Positions 27,159-37,061 of a stretch of 64,000 nucleotides of DNA are shown piece after piece. The number at the start of each line of letters is the position of its first letter. The stretch's first letter is position 1. The notes beneath the pieces are model-generated. The model searched no databases. It had not been told where the DNA came from and worked only from the letters and a program-made list of their open reading frames with translations. The translations under genes and the position numbers were made by a program. The DNA comes from Xenophilus aerolatus (GTDB lineage Bacteria; Pseudomonadota; Gammaproteobacteria; Burkholderiales; Burkholderiaceae_C), in NCBI GenBank assembly GCA_029968055.1, contig JASCNX010000002.1, positions 186,001 through 250,000 of the forward strand, in the 5' to 3' direction.

Positions 27159-29237
27159 ATGGAAGCCGCCACCCTCACCGAAGCTCTTTCCGCCCCGCCC
27201 GCGCCGCCGCGCGCCGGCCGCTGGCTCTGGCTCGCCACCCTGAGCCTGGCCACCGCCGGCTTCGCGCTGCTCACGGCCCGGCCGCTGCACGCGCAGGAAG
27301 CCGCACCCCGGCAGAAGACCGAGAGCCCGTATTTCTTCGTCAAGAGCGACTCGCCGGACCTCGACCGCCTGCCCCTCAAGGGCACCGACGTCGACGTGCG
27401 CATCTCGGGCGTCATCGCCGACGTCACCGTGACCCAGACCTACCGCAACGAGGGCCAGCGCCCGATCGAGGCCAAGTACGTCTTTCCGGGCTCGACCCAG
27501 GCCGCCGTGGGCGGCCTCACCGTGCGCCTGGCCGACCGCCTCATCACGGCGCAGATCCGCGAGAAGCAGCAGGCCCGCATCGAGTACGAGACCGCCAAGC
27601 AGGAGGGCAAGACCGCCGCGCTGCTCGAGCAGCAGCTGCCCAACGTGTTCCAGATGAACGTCGCCAACATCCTGCCCGGCGACGACGTGAAGGTGGAGCT
27701 GCGCTACACCGAGCTGCTGGTGCCGCAGGCGGGCAATTACCAGTTCGTCTATCCCACCGTGGTCGGCCCGCGCTACAACAGCCCGCAATCGGAAAACGCA
27801 CAGGCGAAGTGGGTTGCGCAGCCCACCCTGCCTGCCGGCGTGGCGCCGAACACGGCCTTCAGGATGAAGGTCGCGATCGACACGCCGATGGGCGTGAAGG
27901 AAGTGCGCTCGCTGACCCATGCGATCGACGTGAGGACCAGCGACGAGGCCCGCCATGCCGACGTGGCCCTGCGGGCCGACGGGCGCCCGCTCGACAACCG
28001 CGACGTCGTCATCGACTACCGCCTCGCGGGCGAGAAGATCGAATCGGGCCTGATGCTCTACAAGGGCACGGGCGAGGGCGCCGAGAACTTCTTCCTCGCC
28101 ATGGTCGAGCCGCCCAAGTCGGTCGCGGCCAGCGCCATCTCGCCGCGCGACTACATCTTCGTGGTCGACATCTCGGGCTCGATGCACGGCTTTCCGCTCG
28201 ACACGGCCAAGGCGATGCTCGAGCGCCTGATCGGCGGCCTGCGCCCCAGCGACACCTTCAACGTGCTGCTCTTCTCGGGCAGCAACCGCATGCTCAACGA
28301 CCATTCCGTGCCCGCCACGCGGGCCAACATCGAGCAGGCGCTCGCCACCATCAGGAACTACAACGGCGGCGGCAGCACCGAGCTGATTCCCGCGCTCAAG
28401 CGCGTGTACGCCGAGCCCAAGGCGCCCAACGTGTCGCGCAGCATCGTCGTCGTGACCGACGGCTACGTGACCGTCGAGCGCGAGGCCTTCGAACTTGTGC
28501 GCAGAAACCTCGACAAGGCCAACCTGTTCTCCTTCGGCATCGGCTCGTCGGTGAACCGCCACCTCATGGAAGGCCTGGCCCGCGCCGGCATGGGCGAGCC
28601 CTTCGTCATCACCGACCCGGTGCAGGCCCCCGAGCAGGCGGCGCGCTTTCGCCGCATGGTCGAGTCGCCGGTGCTGACCAACGTGCGCGCCACCTTCGGC
28701 GGCCTCGATGTGTACGACGTCGAGCCCCGGCAGCTGCCCGACGTGCTCGGCGAGCGGCCGGTGATCGTGTTCGGCAAGTGGCGTGGCGAAGCCAAGGGTG
28801 GTGTCACCATCGAGGGCCAGAGCGCCAGCGGCCCGTGGAAGCAGGAACTGCGCATCGACGGCCGCACCGCGCAGAACGCGAGCGCGCTGCGTGCGCTGTG
28901 GGCACGCCACCGCATCGCCGCGCTGTCCGACCAGGAGGCGCTCGAAGCCGGTGACCGCTACAAGCAGCCCATCACCGAGCTGGGCCTGAAGTACAGCCTG
29001 CTCACGCAGTACACCAGCTTCATCGCCGTCGACAAGGTGGTGCGCAACACGGCCGGCAGCGAGAGCGTGAATCAGCCCCTGCCGCTGCCGCAGGGGGTGA
29101 GCGAGAACGCGCTGGGCGCCGAAGTGCCCAGCACGCCCGAGCCCGAGGTCTTCGGCGCGGTGGCCGTGGCGCTGTCGATGCTGGCCATGCTGCGCCGCCG
29201 TGCCCGTCGCCACGACAAGCGCCGCCTCACGGCCTGA
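27159..29237 (+). CDS. VIT/vWA-domain protein with PEP-CTERM-like sorting tail
   Basis: This 692-residue exported protein has an N-terminal signal or anchor helix (residues ~20-45, WLWLATLSLATAGFALLTAR). A VIT domain spans ~60-190 (DVRISGVIADVTVTQTYRNE; REKQQARIEYETAKQEGKTA). A von Willebrand A domain spans ~330-500 with the MIDAS motif DISGS at 337-341. The C-terminus is Thr-Pro-Glu-Pro (PEP at 660-662), a hydrophobic helix and an Arg-rich end (RRRARR), the arrangement recognised by exosortases. An exosortase gene starts 9 bases after its stop, which argues for a dedicated enzyme-substrate pair. AGGAG precedes the ATG at 27159. It is divergent from creD, with a cre tag between. The biological role of such VIT proteins is unknown. 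Confidence 0.85.
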   Translation: MEAATLTEALSAPPAPPRAGRWLWLATLSLATAGFALLTARPLHAQEAAPRQKTESPYFFVKSDSPDLDRLPLKGTDVDVRISGVIADVTVTQTYRNEGQRPIEAKYVFPGSTQAAVGGLTVRLADRLITAQIREKQQARIEYETAKQEGKTAALLEQQLPNVFQMNVANILPGDDVKVELRYTELLVPQAGNYQFVYPTVVGPRYNSPQSENAQAKWVAQPTLPAGVAPNTAFRMKVAIDTPMGVKEVRSLTHAIDVRTSDEARHADVALRADGRPLDNRDVVIDYRLAGEKIESGLMLYKGTGEGAENFFLAMVEPPKSVAASAISPRDYIFVVDISGSMHGFPLDTAKAMLERLIGGLRPSDTFNVLLFSGSNRMLNDHSVPATRANIEQALATIRNYNGGGSTELIPALKRVYAEPKAPNVSRSIVVVTDGYVTVEREAFELVRRNLDKANLFSFGIGSSVNRHLMEGLARAGMGEPFVITDPVQAPEQAARFRRMVESPVLTNVRATFGGLDVYDVEPRQLPDVLGERPVIVFGKWRGEAKGGVTIEGQSASGPWKQELRIDGRTAQNASALRALWARHRIAALSDQEALEAGDRYKQPITELGLKYSLLTQYTSFIAVDKVVRNTAGSESVNQPLPLPQGVSENALGAEVPSTPEPEVFGAVAVALSMLAMLRRRARRHDKRRLTA

Positions 29238-29246
29238 GGGGACGCG

Positions 29247-30197
29247 ATGAGCAGCTTCTCCCTCGCCTCGCTGGCCCGCCAGCACCCCCGCTGGGTGGAT
29301 GCGGGCATCCGCCTCGACCGCGTGCCGCCGGCCGTGTGGCTGGCGCTGCAGGCAGCCGCGCTGCTGCCCACCTGGGTGTGGATGGCAACGCGCCTGGCCG
29401 ACGGGTCCGACGATCCGCTCGGGCTGCTGGCCCTGGCCGCCCTGGGCGTGCTCGCCTGGCGGCACCGGCGCGGCCTGCGCGCGGCGCCGGCCCTGGGCTG
29501 GCTGGCGCTGGCCGGCGTGGGCACCGTGGCGGCGACGCTGTTGCGTGGCGGCGTGCCGGGCGTGCCCGCGCTGCCGCCGCTGGTCACCGGGCTGGTGGCC
29601 GTGGTCGCCTTCGCGTTCGGCCTGCTGGCCTTCCTGCCGCGGCGGGTGGCCAGCCTGCCGGTCGTCGGGCTGGCGGTGCTGGCCCTGCCGCTGCTGTCGT
29701 CGCTGCAGTTCTACGCGGGCTACCCGCTGCGCGTCGTCACCGCCGAAGCGGGTCGGTGGCTGCTGGCGCCCTTCTTCACGGTGGCGCGCGAGGGCAGCAG
29801 CCTGTGGATCGCCGGCCGTCTGGTGATCGTCGATGCGCCCTGCTCGGGCGTGCAGATGGTGTGGCTGGGGTACTTCACGGCGTGTGCCATCGCGCTCTTC
29901 GTCGCGCCCCTGGACAACCGCCGGTTTCTGGCGCGCCTGCCGGTCGTCGGCGTGCTGGTGCTGGCCGGCAACGTCGTTCGCAACGCGGTGCTCGTCGGCC
30001 TCGAGGGCGCGGGCCGGCCGCTCGCGCCCTGGGCGCACGAGGCGCTGGGCCTCGTGCTGCTCGCGGCGGTCTGCGGCGGCATCGCGTGGTCGATGCAGCG
30101 CCGTGGCCGCCACCATGTGCCGGCGGCTGCACCGCGGCCGCCCGTGACCGGACTCATCACCTTCCAGGGCTTGCGCCATGTCGATACGCACCATTGA
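29247..30197 (+). CDS. Exosortase family protein (dedicated, XrtQ-like)
   Basis: This 316-residue polytopic membrane transpeptidase belongs to the exosortase/archaeosortase family, which cleaves the PEP-CTERM signal and transfers the protein to a surface acceptor. About eight TM helices are visible. The catalytic triad is present: Cys199 (DAPCSGVQMVWLG), Arg245 (GNVVRNAVLVG) and His264 (WAHEALGLV). It follows the VIT gene by 9 bases and overlaps the next gene by 20 bases. The only PEP-CTERM-like protein seen in the window is its neighbour. The subfamily is uncertain (XrtQ is a guess). No EPS cluster is visible, though PEP-CTERM systems usually accompany one elsewhere in the genome. Confidence 0.82.
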   Translation: MSSFSLASLARQHPRWVDAGIRLDRVPPAVWLALQAAALLPTWVWMATRLADGSDDPLGLLALAALGVLAWRHRRGLRAAPALGWLALAGVGTVAATLLRGGVPGVPALPPLVTGLVAVVAFAFGLLAFLPRRVASLPVVGLAVLALPLLSSLQFYAGYPLRVVTAEAGRWLLAPFFTVAREGSSLWIAGRLVIVDAPCSGVQMVWLGYFTACAIALFVAPLDNRRFLARLPVVGVLVLAGNVVRNAVLVGLEGAGRPLAPWAHEALGLVLLAAVCGGIAWSMQRRGRHHVPAAAPRPPVTGLITFQGLRHVDTHH

Positions 30198-30747
30198 ACG
30201 CTGCTTCGCCAACACCTTCGTGCACCGCGTGCTGCACAAGACCGTGTTCGCGCTCGCGATGCTCGGCGGCCTGGCCCTCGGCCTGCTGGGCATGGCGCGG
30301 TCGACGCCGCCCACCCCGCCCACGGCCAGCGCGCAGGAATGGCCCTCGGAGTGGGACGGTGCGGCGCTGCGGCCGCTCGCGCTGGGCGAGGTCGAGCAGC
30401 GTTTCGCGGCCCACTTCCCCGGCGCCATCGCGCGCCTGACCGATGGCGAGCGCATGTTCGTGATGCGGCAGGTGGACCGGCCCACCCGCATGCTGCATCC
30501 GGCGGCCGACTGCTACCGCGCCCTGGGCTACCGCATCGTGCAGGCCCGGCTCGAGGAGGACGCCCGCGCGCGGCTGTGGCGCTGTTTCAACGCCGAGCGC
30601 GGCGGGCAGGTCAAACTGCGGGTGTGCGAACGCATCGTGGACGCCCGGGGCAACGCTTTCACCGACACTTCGGCCTGGTACTGGGCCGGCGCGAGCGGGC
30701 GCTCTGCGGGGCCGTGGCAGGCGGTGACGGTGGCCACGCGGTTGTGA
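30178..30747 (+). CDS. Exosortase-associated exported protein
   Basis: A 189-residue protein with one N-terminal TM helix (residues ~22-42, VFALAMLGGLALGLLGMA) and a periplasmic domain. HPAADCYRALGYRIVQARLE and LWRCFNAER give two cysteines that could form a disulfide. No catalytic family is recognised. The conserved-looking AADCYRALGY recalls EpsI-like or other small proteins coupled to exosortases. Its ATG lies inside the end of the exosortase gene (20-base overlap), so the two are translationally coupled. A role in the same sorting pathway is inferred from position only. A G+C-rich repeat remnant follows before the transglycosylase gene. Confidence 0.65.
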   Translation: MSIRTIERCFANTFVHRVLHKTVFALAMLGGLALGLLGMARSTPPTPPTASAQEWPSEWDGAALRPLALGEVEQRFAAHFPGAIARLTDGERMFVMRQVDRPTRMLHPAADCYRALGYRIVQARLEEDARARLWRCFNAERGGQVKLRVCERIVDARGNAFTDTSAWYWAGASGRSAGPWQAVTVATRL

Positions 30748-30874
30748 GGCGCCAGGGCCGGTCTTCGCCCAGCCCGCCCTGCGAGGGGGCAAGACCACTT
30801 GGGGCGGCCCGGCGCTTTTCGATGCGCGCCGCCACGGAACGAAGGAACGCGAGACAGTGCGCAGTGGGAGCCTT

Positions 30875-32146
30875 GTGAAGAAGACCTTGCGAGTGGTGGT
30901 GTACGGGCTGCTGGCCCTGGTGGTCACGGGCCTGGTGGCGCTCGCGCTGATCGCGAAGATCGCGCTGGCGCCAGCCAAGGGCGAGTGGGCGGCGGAGCTG
31001 CCGATCGGCCCGCTCAAGCTGGAGGTGGGCGTGCCCACGCTGGTGCGGCTGGCCACCTCGCCCTGGTTCGGGCCGCACCTGGACGGCCGCCGGCTCGACA
31101 CCCGCTTCGGCCCGGTGCAGCTGGCCTGGAACGAGTCGGGGCAGCAACTCGAGGCCCGCTGCGCCCCGTGCAGCGCCGTGGTGGCTGCGCTGGGCGCCAA
31201 GCCGGTGCGCCTGGACGACCTGCGGGTCACGGTGCGCCGCGACGCCGACCGCCTGGCCGGCGAGGTGTCGGCCACGCCGCCGGCCGCTGCCGGCGCGCCC
31301 GGCCGACCCCCGGCGCTCACCGGGCGCTGGGACGGCAAGCTCAGCCAGCGCGACCTGCAGGTCAACGTCGACATGGCCGACGCCCCCGTCGCCCAGTGGT
31401 ACGCCGTGCTGGTGCCCGACATGCCCGAGCTGCAGCGCGCGCAGATCGGCGGCACGCTGGGCCTGCGCGGCCAGTTCACCCAGCCCGGCGGCAGCTTCGG
31501 CCTGCAGCCCCGCGTGGCGCAGTTCACCGTGGCCGGCCTGGGCACCGAAACCATGCTCGGCGCGCGCACCGCCTGCGGGCCGCCCGCGCGCCTGACGGCC
31601 GACAGCTGGCTGGCCCGCGCCGTCATCGCGGCCGAGGACCAGCGCTTCTTCCAGCATCCCGGCTACGACCTGGTCGAACTCTCGGCCGCGCTCGACAGCA
31701 ACCAGAAGAAAGGCGGCATCGACCGCGGCGGCAGCACGCTCACCCAGCAGCTGGCCAAGATGCTGGTGACCGGCAGCGAGCGCAGCCTGGAGCGCAAGCT
31801 GCGCGAGATGCTCTACGCGGTGGAGATGGAACAGACGCTGGGCAAGGCCCGCATCCTGCAGCTGTACCTGGACAACGCGCCCTGGGGCAAGGTGTGCGGC
31901 GCCGAGGCCGCCGCGAAGCACTACTTCAAGCGCAGCGCCGCGCGGCTGGAGCCGGCGCAGGCGGTGTGGCTGGCTTCGATGCTGCACGCCCCCGGTCTGG
32001 CGGCCGAACGCTGGGCGCGCGAGGGCAGCCTCGACCCTCAGCGCGTGAAGTGGGTGGCCGAGGGCATCCGGGGCATCTCGCGCGCGCAGCGCGAAGCGCT
32101 GCTGCGCAACGTCGAGAAGGCGCGCTATGCGCCGCCAGCCGACTGA
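30875..32146 (+). CDS. GT51 transglycosylase (monofunctional, PBP1-like)
   Basis: This 423-residue membrane-anchored protein ends in a peptidoglycan glycosyltransferase domain and has no transpeptidase domain. The TM helix is at residues ~3-28 (TLRVVVYGLLALVVTGLVAL). Residues ~30-225 form an unassigned periplasmic region with a CAPC pair. The GT51 domain follows, with catalytic Glu in AAEDQRFFQHPGYD and STLTQQLAKM, RKLREMLYAVEME and LQLYLDNAPWG. Classic MtgA proteins are ~240 residues, so the long N-terminal part is distinctive. GTG at 30875 has GGGAG just upstream; GTG at 30857 would add six residues. It is the second GT51 enzyme in the window besides PBP1A. Confidence 0.8.
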   Translation: MKKTLRVVVYGLLALVVTGLVALALIAKIALAPAKGEWAAELPIGPLKLEVGVPTLVRLATSPWFGPHLDGRRLDTRFGPVQLAWNESGQQLEARCAPCSAVVAALGAKPVRLDDLRVTVRRDADRLAGEVSATPPAAAGAPGRPPALTGRWDGKLSQRDLQVNVDMADAPVAQWYAVLVPDMPELQRAQIGGTLGLRGQFTQPGGSFGLQPRVAQFTVAGLGTETMLGARTACGPPARLTADSWLARAVIAAEDQRFFQHPGYDLVELSAALDSNQKKGGIDRGGSTLTQQLAKMLVTGSERSLERKLREMLYAVEMEQTLGKARILQLYLDNAPWGKVCGAEAAAKHYFKRSAARLEPAQAVWLASMLHAPGLAAERWAREGSLDPQRVKWVAEGIRGISRAQREALLRNVEKARYAPPAD

Positions 32147-32240
32147 GCTGCTCCTGATTCGATAGCGGCCGGCGCAGGCGAGGCGCGCGCCGGGGCCCAC
32201 CGAAAGCGTGCGGACCGGCGCCAGCGCCATTCGCGATCAG

Positions 32241-32257
32241 TGCCCCACCGTGGTGCA
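32241..32257 (+). promoter_or_regulatory. Candidate NtrC-binding site
   Basis: TGCCCC-ACCGT-GGTGCA matches the NtrC dyad TGCACC-N5-GGTGCA with one mismatch. It lies about 46 bases before a sigma-54-type promoter and the ABC importer genes. Nitrogen control would suit an amine or polyamine importer. Confidence 0.5.
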
Positions 32258-32286
32258 TTCGCACCGCAGGCACCCGGTCGGGGCGC

Positions 32287-32301
32287 TGGCATCCATCTTG
32301 C
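32287..32301 (+). promoter_or_regulatory. Candidate sigma-54 (-24/-12) promoter
   Basis: TGGCAT-CCATC-TTGC fits the RpoN consensus TGGCAC-N5-TTGC with one mismatch and correct GG/GC spacing. Transcription would start near 32313, right at the ATG at 32314. The message would therefore be leaderless, or translation would begin at a later codon. Confidence 0.5.
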
Positions 32302-32313
32302 GAAACGCCGGGC

Positions 32314-33432
<1,119 letters not shown>

Positions 33433-33486
33433 CGTCTTCCCCGCTTTTCCTTTTTGCAACCGCCATCACCGAAAGAGGCAACACCG

Positions 33487-34767
33487 ATGTCCGCATCCAA
33501 CGACGACAACCGCAGCTCCTCCTCCTCCCTGAAGCGCCGCACCCTGCTGCAGGGCACGGCCGGCATCCTGGCCACGGGCATCGCGCCCTTCGTCCATGCT
33601 CAGGAAAAAGTCGTGCTGCGCTACCTGGGCACGGCGGTGAACCAGGACAAGGCCATCGCCGAGAAGTTCAAGGCCGACACCGGCATCGAGATCCAGTACG
33701 TGGCCGTCACCACCGACGACGTGACCAAGCGCGCCGTCACCGCGCCCAACAGCTTCGACCTGATCGACACCGAGTACTTCTCGCTCAAGAAGATCGTGCC
33801 CACGGGCAATCTGAAGGGCATCGACACCAAGAAGATCAAGAACGCCGACAAGATCACGCCCCTGTTCACCAAGGGCGAAGTGGGCGGCAAGGCCGTGGGC
33901 GACCAGGGCACCGCCCCCAAGAAGGTGATCTTCCTGGAGGGCGAGAAGAGCAAGAAGTTCTCGGCCACGCCCACGCAGTTCATGTCGCTGATCCCCACCG
34001 TGTACAACGCCGACACGCTGGGCATCCGCCCCGACCTGATCAAGCGCCCGATCTCCTCCTGGGCCGAGCTGCTCAACCCCGAGTTCAAGGGCAAGGCCGC
34101 GATCCTGAACATCCCCTCCATCGGCATCATGGACGCGGCGATGGTGGTGGAGGCCAAGGGCCTGCACAAGTACAAGGACAAGGGCAACATGACGAAGGCC
34201 GAGATCGACCTGACGATCAAGACCCTTATCGAAGCCAAGAAGGCCGGCCAGTTCCGCGCGCTGTGGAAGGACTTCAACGAGAGCGTGAACCTCATGGCCT
34301 CGGGCGAGGTCGTGATCCAGTCGATGTGGTCGCCTGCCGTCACGGCCGTGCGCACCAAGGGCATCGACTGCACCTTCCAGCCGCTCAAGGAAGGCTACCG
34401 CGCCTGGGCCGCCGGCTTCGGCCTGCCGGCCACGCTGTCGGGCAAGAAGCTCGACGGCGCCTACGAGTTCATCAACTGGTTCCTCGACGGCTGGGCCGGC
34501 GCGTACCTGAACCGCCAGGGCTACTACAGCGCCGTGCTGGAGACGGCCAAGGCGAAGATGGAACCGTACGAGTGGGCCTACTGGATGGAAGGCAAGCCCG
34601 CCACGCAGGACATCAAGAGCCCGAACGGCGACCTGCTGGCCAAGACCGGCGCCGTGCGCGACGGCGGCAGCTACGAGCAGCGCATGGGCGGCATCGCCTG
34701 CTGGAACGCGGTCATGGACGAGAACGAGTACATGGTCCGCAAGTGGAACGAGTTCGTGGCGGCCTGA
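33487..34767 (+). CDS. Periplasmic solute-binding protein of the importer (Tat-exported)
   Basis: A 426-residue PotD/PotF-type extracellular solute-binding protein. The N-terminus is Ser-rich, followed by a twin-arginine motif (LKRRTLLQGTAGILA) and a likely cleavage after FVHA. Family-typical segments are LRYLGTAVNQDKAIAEKFKA, SFDLIDTEYFSLKK, MSLIPTVYNADTLG and GEVVIQSMWSPAV. The Tat signal suggests folding in the cytoplasm before export. The ATG at 33487 has GAAAGAGG about 10 bases upstream. It sits 54 bases after the ATPase gene and is followed by a 127-base palindromic repeat before the first permease. Such hairpins commonly protect the upstream message, which would fit the high expression binding proteins need; that is inference. 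Confidence 0.87.
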   Translation: MSASNDDNRSSSSSLKRRTLLQGTAGILATGIAPFVHAQEKVVLRYLGTAVNQDKAIAEKFKADTGIEIQYVAVTTDDVTKRAVTAPNSFDLIDTEYFSLKKIVPTGNLKGIDTKKIKNADKITPLFTKGEVGGKAVGDQGTAPKKVIFLEGEKSKKFSATPTQFMSLIPTVYNADTLGIRPDLIKRPISSWAELLNPEFKGKAAILNIPSIGIMDAAMVVEAKGLHKYKDKGNMTKAEIDLTIKTLIEAKKAGQFRALWKDFNESVNLMASGEVVIQSMWSPAVTAVRTKGIDCTFQPLKEGYRAWAAGFGLPATLSGKKLDGAYEFINWFLDGWAGAYLNRQGYYSAVLETAKAKMEPYEWAYWMEGKPATQDIKSPNGDLLAKTGAVRDGGSYEQRMGGIACWNAVMDENEYMVRKWNEFVAA

Positions 34768-34776
34768 AAGCGGATG

Positions 34777-34903
34777 CGGACTTCTGGACGCAGAGGACGC
34801 GAAGGTTTCGCAGAGGACGCAAAAGAAGACCGTAAAGATGGTTTCTCTGTCTCTTCTGCGTCCTCTGCGTTACTTTGGTTTTCCTTCTGCGTCCGGTAGT
34901 CCG
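34777..34903. repeat. Long palindromic intergenic repeat, copy 2
   Basis: A 127-base imperfect palindrome between the binding-protein and permease genes. The outer ends pair with a few mismatches (left CGGACTTCTGGACGCAGA near 34777, right TCTGCGTCCGGTAGTCCG ending 34903). The inner parts carry repeated CGCAGAGGACGC units facing their complement. It belongs to the GGACGCAGAGGACGC subfamily shared with copy 3. Confidence 0.85.
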
Positions 34904-34923
34904 ATTTCTTTCTGCCCGACCTC

Positions 34924-35835
34924 ATGACCGCCACCGCCACCCACGCCGCCGCCCGGCCGCTGCACACCATCGCTGCGTGGTGGCAGGCGGCGCCGTTCGC
35001 GCTGGTGTTCCTGCTGTTCTTCATCGTCCCGCTGCTGCTGATCGGCATGGTCAGCCTGTGGGACTTCAACGAGTACGAGCTGATCCCGGCCGTCTCGCTG
35101 CGCAACTACCTGTCGATCTTCGAGGGCTGCTCGCACCTCACCGACAACGGCGACTTCTGCGTCACGCTGTCGACGTACCTCTCCACGCTCAAGTTCTGCT
35201 TGCTGGTCTGGGCCATCACGCTGGTGCTGGGCTTCGCGGTGGCGTACTTCCTGGCCTTCCACGTGCGCTCCTCGGGCATGCAGACGGCGCTGTTCGTGCT
35301 GTGCACCGTGCCCTTTTGGACCTCGAACGTCATCCGCATGATCTCGTGGGTGCCGCTGCTCGGGCGCAACGGCCTGGTGAACCAGACGCTCATGGGCATC
35401 GGCCTGGTCAACGAGCCGGTCGAGTGGCTGCTGTTCTCGGATTTCTCGGTGGTGCTGGCCTTCGTGCACCTGTACACGATGTTCATGATCGTGCCGATCT
35501 TCAACTCGATGATGCGCATCGACCGCAGCCTGCTCGAAGCCGCGACCGACGCCGGTGCCAGCGGCTGGCAGACGCTGTGGAACGTGATCGTGCCGCTCAC
35601 CAAGACCGGCATCATCATCGGTTCGATCTTCGTCATCACCATCGTCATGGGCGACTTCGTGACCATCGGCGTCATGGGCGGCCAGCAGATCGCCTCGGTC
35701 GGCAAGATCATCCAGGTGCAGACCAGCTACCTGCAGTTCCCCCTGGCCGCCGCCAACGCCGTGATCCTGCTGGCGGTCGTGCTCATGATCATCTACGGGC
35801 TCACGCGGCTCGTCGACATCCGCAAGGAGCTGTGA
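34924..35835 (+). CDS. ABC importer permease 1 (PotB type)
   Basis: A 303-residue inner-membrane permease with six predicted TM helices. The first is at residues ~20-45 (APFALVFLLFFIVPLLLIGM). The coupling EAA loop is LLEAATDAGASGWQTLWNVI, where the ATPase docks. The periplasmic loop after TM1 holds two cysteines (FEGCSHLTDNGDFC) that may form a disulfide. It pairs with permease 2 to form the channel. The gene is flanked on both sides by copies of the long palindromic repeat, which is unusual inside a transport operon. Confidence 0.88.
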   Translation: MTATATHAAARPLHTIAAWWQAAPFALVFLLFFIVPLLLIGMVSLWDFNEYELIPAVSLRNYLSIFEGCSHLTDNGDFCVTLSTYLSTLKFCLLVWAITLVLGFAVAYFLAFHVRSSGMQTALFVLCTVPFWTSNVIRMISWVPLLGRNGLVNQTLMGIGLVNEPVEWLLFSDFSVVLAFVHLYTMFMIVPIFNSMMRIDRSLLEAATDAGASGWQTLWNVIVPLTKTGIIIGSIFVITIVMGDFVTIGVMGGQQIASVGKIIQVQTSYLQFPLAAANAVILLAVVLMIIYGLTRLVDIRKEL

Positions 35836-35849
35836 TGCGAAATCGGGAA

Positions 35850-35978
35850 CGGACTTCCGGACGCAGAGGACGCAAAGGTTTCGCAGAGGTCGCAAAAGAA
35901 GACCTTCGAGAAATGATTCTTCTGTCTCTTCTGCGTCCTCTGCGTCACTTTGGTATTTCTTCTGCGTCCGGAAGTCCG
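35850..35978. repeat. Long palindromic intergenic repeat, copy 3
   Basis: A 129-base palindrome between the two permease genes. The outer 18 bases, CGGACTTCCGGACGCAGA, are exactly complementary to the right end at 35961-35978; inner pairing is imperfect. It is most similar to copy 2 (GGACGCAGAGGACGC core). It ends 6 bases before the second permease ATG, so its right arm probably covers that gene's ribosome-binding region. Confidence 0.87.
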
Positions 35979-35983
35979 AATCC

Positions 35984-36880
35984 ATGACTCCTCGCCTCGC
36001 CGACAAACGCAGTCCCGGCTTCTGGCCGCTGGCGATCGTGTTCGCGCTGTTCGTGGTGTTCATGTACGGGCCGATGTTCACGATCTTCGTGCTGAGCTTC
36101 CAGGGGCCGGAGGGCGGCCTCACCTTTCCGATGCGCGGGGTGTCGCTGCACTGGTTCCACAAGCTGGCCGAAGGGCTGGGCACGGTGGACATCGGCGCGG
36201 CGTTCCGGCGCTCTCTGATGCTGGGCGCGGTGGTGATGGGCTTCACCGTCGTGCTGTCGGTGCTGGCGGGCCTGGCCTTTCGCAAGCGGCTCAAGGGCGG
36301 CGATGCGCTGTTCTACATCGCCGTGGCCAGCCTCATCATGCCGTCGATCATCGTGTCGCTGGGCATCGGGCTGCAGTTCCGCCTGCTCGACACCGGCATC
36401 AAGTCGGCCCTCACGGCGATGGGCGCCGAAGGCACGCTGGAGAACTACGGCACCGCGCTGGGCCTGCTCACCTCGGCGCTGGGCGCCCACCTCACCTGGA
36501 CGCTGCCCTTCGGGCTGCTGATCATGTTCGCCGTGTTCAACCGCTTCAACCCGGCCTACGAGGAAGCCGCGCGCGACCTCGGCGCGACGCCCTGGCAGAG
36601 CTTCCGGCACGTGGTGCTGCCGCTGATCGGCCCGTCGGTGATCGGCATCGGCATGTTCGGCTTCACCCTCAGCTGGGACGAGATCGCACGCACCTCACAG
36701 GCCATCGGTGACGTCAACACCCTGCCGCTCGAACTGCAGGGCCTCACCTCCACCGTGACCACGCCCTCGATCTACGCGCTGGGCACGGTCACCACCATCG
36801 TGTCCTTCGCGGTGATGGGCGTGGCGCTGGGCAGCGCCGCGCTGCTGGGGCGCCGCGCCTCGAAGCAGCGCGGGGGCTGA
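35984..36880 (+). CDS. ABC importer permease 2 (PotC type)
   Basis: A 298-residue inner-membrane permease, the second channel subunit, with about six TM helices (FWPLALVFALFVVFMYGPMF-like first helix; FYIAVASLIMPSIIVSLGIG). The EAA loop is EEAARDLGATPWQSFRHVVL. The ATG at 35984 lies only 6 bases after repeat copy 3, and no ordinary Shine-Dalgarno sequence is seen between them. The right arm of the hairpin (ending CCGGAAGTCCG) occupies that place, so folding of the repeat may influence translation. Repeat copy 4 follows the stop codon. Confidence 0.86.
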   Translation: MTPRLADKRSPGFWPLAIVFALFVVFMYGPMFTIFVLSFQGPEGGLTFPMRGVSLHWFHKLAEGLGTVDIGAAFRRSLMLGAVVMGFTVVLSVLAGLAFRKRLKGGDALFYIAVASLIMPSIIVSLGIGLQFRLLDTGIKSALTAMGAEGTLENYGTALGLLTSALGAHLTWTLPFGLLIMFAVFNRFNPAYEEAARDLGATPWQSFRHVVLPLIGPSVIGIGMFGFTLSWDEIARTSQAIGDVNTLPLELQGLTSTVTTPSIYALGTVTTIVSFAVMGVALGSAALLGRRASKQRGG

Positions 36881-36892
36881 GTTGAAGAAATG

Positions 36893-37015
36893 CGGGCAGC
36901 CGAACGCAGAGGGCGCAGAGATCTCGCAGAGGGCGCGGAAGGTACACGGAAATCCTTGATGGCTTTCTTCTGCGCCCTCTGCGAATCCTTTGCGCCCTCT
37001 GCGTTCGGCTGCCCG
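36893..37015. repeat. Long palindromic intergenic repeat, copy 4
   Basis: A 123-base palindrome between permease 2 and the racemase-like gene. The outer arms 36893-36917 and 36991-37015 are complementary over 25 bp without mismatch. Its CCGAACGCAGAGGGCGC core matches copy 1 (2939-3054) better than its operon neighbours, so the copies were not made by simple local duplication. Confidence 0.88.
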
Positions 37016-37061
37016 GCTTCGGCTCACCATCTCGTGGCGCCATTCAGACCGAGGCGCTGAC

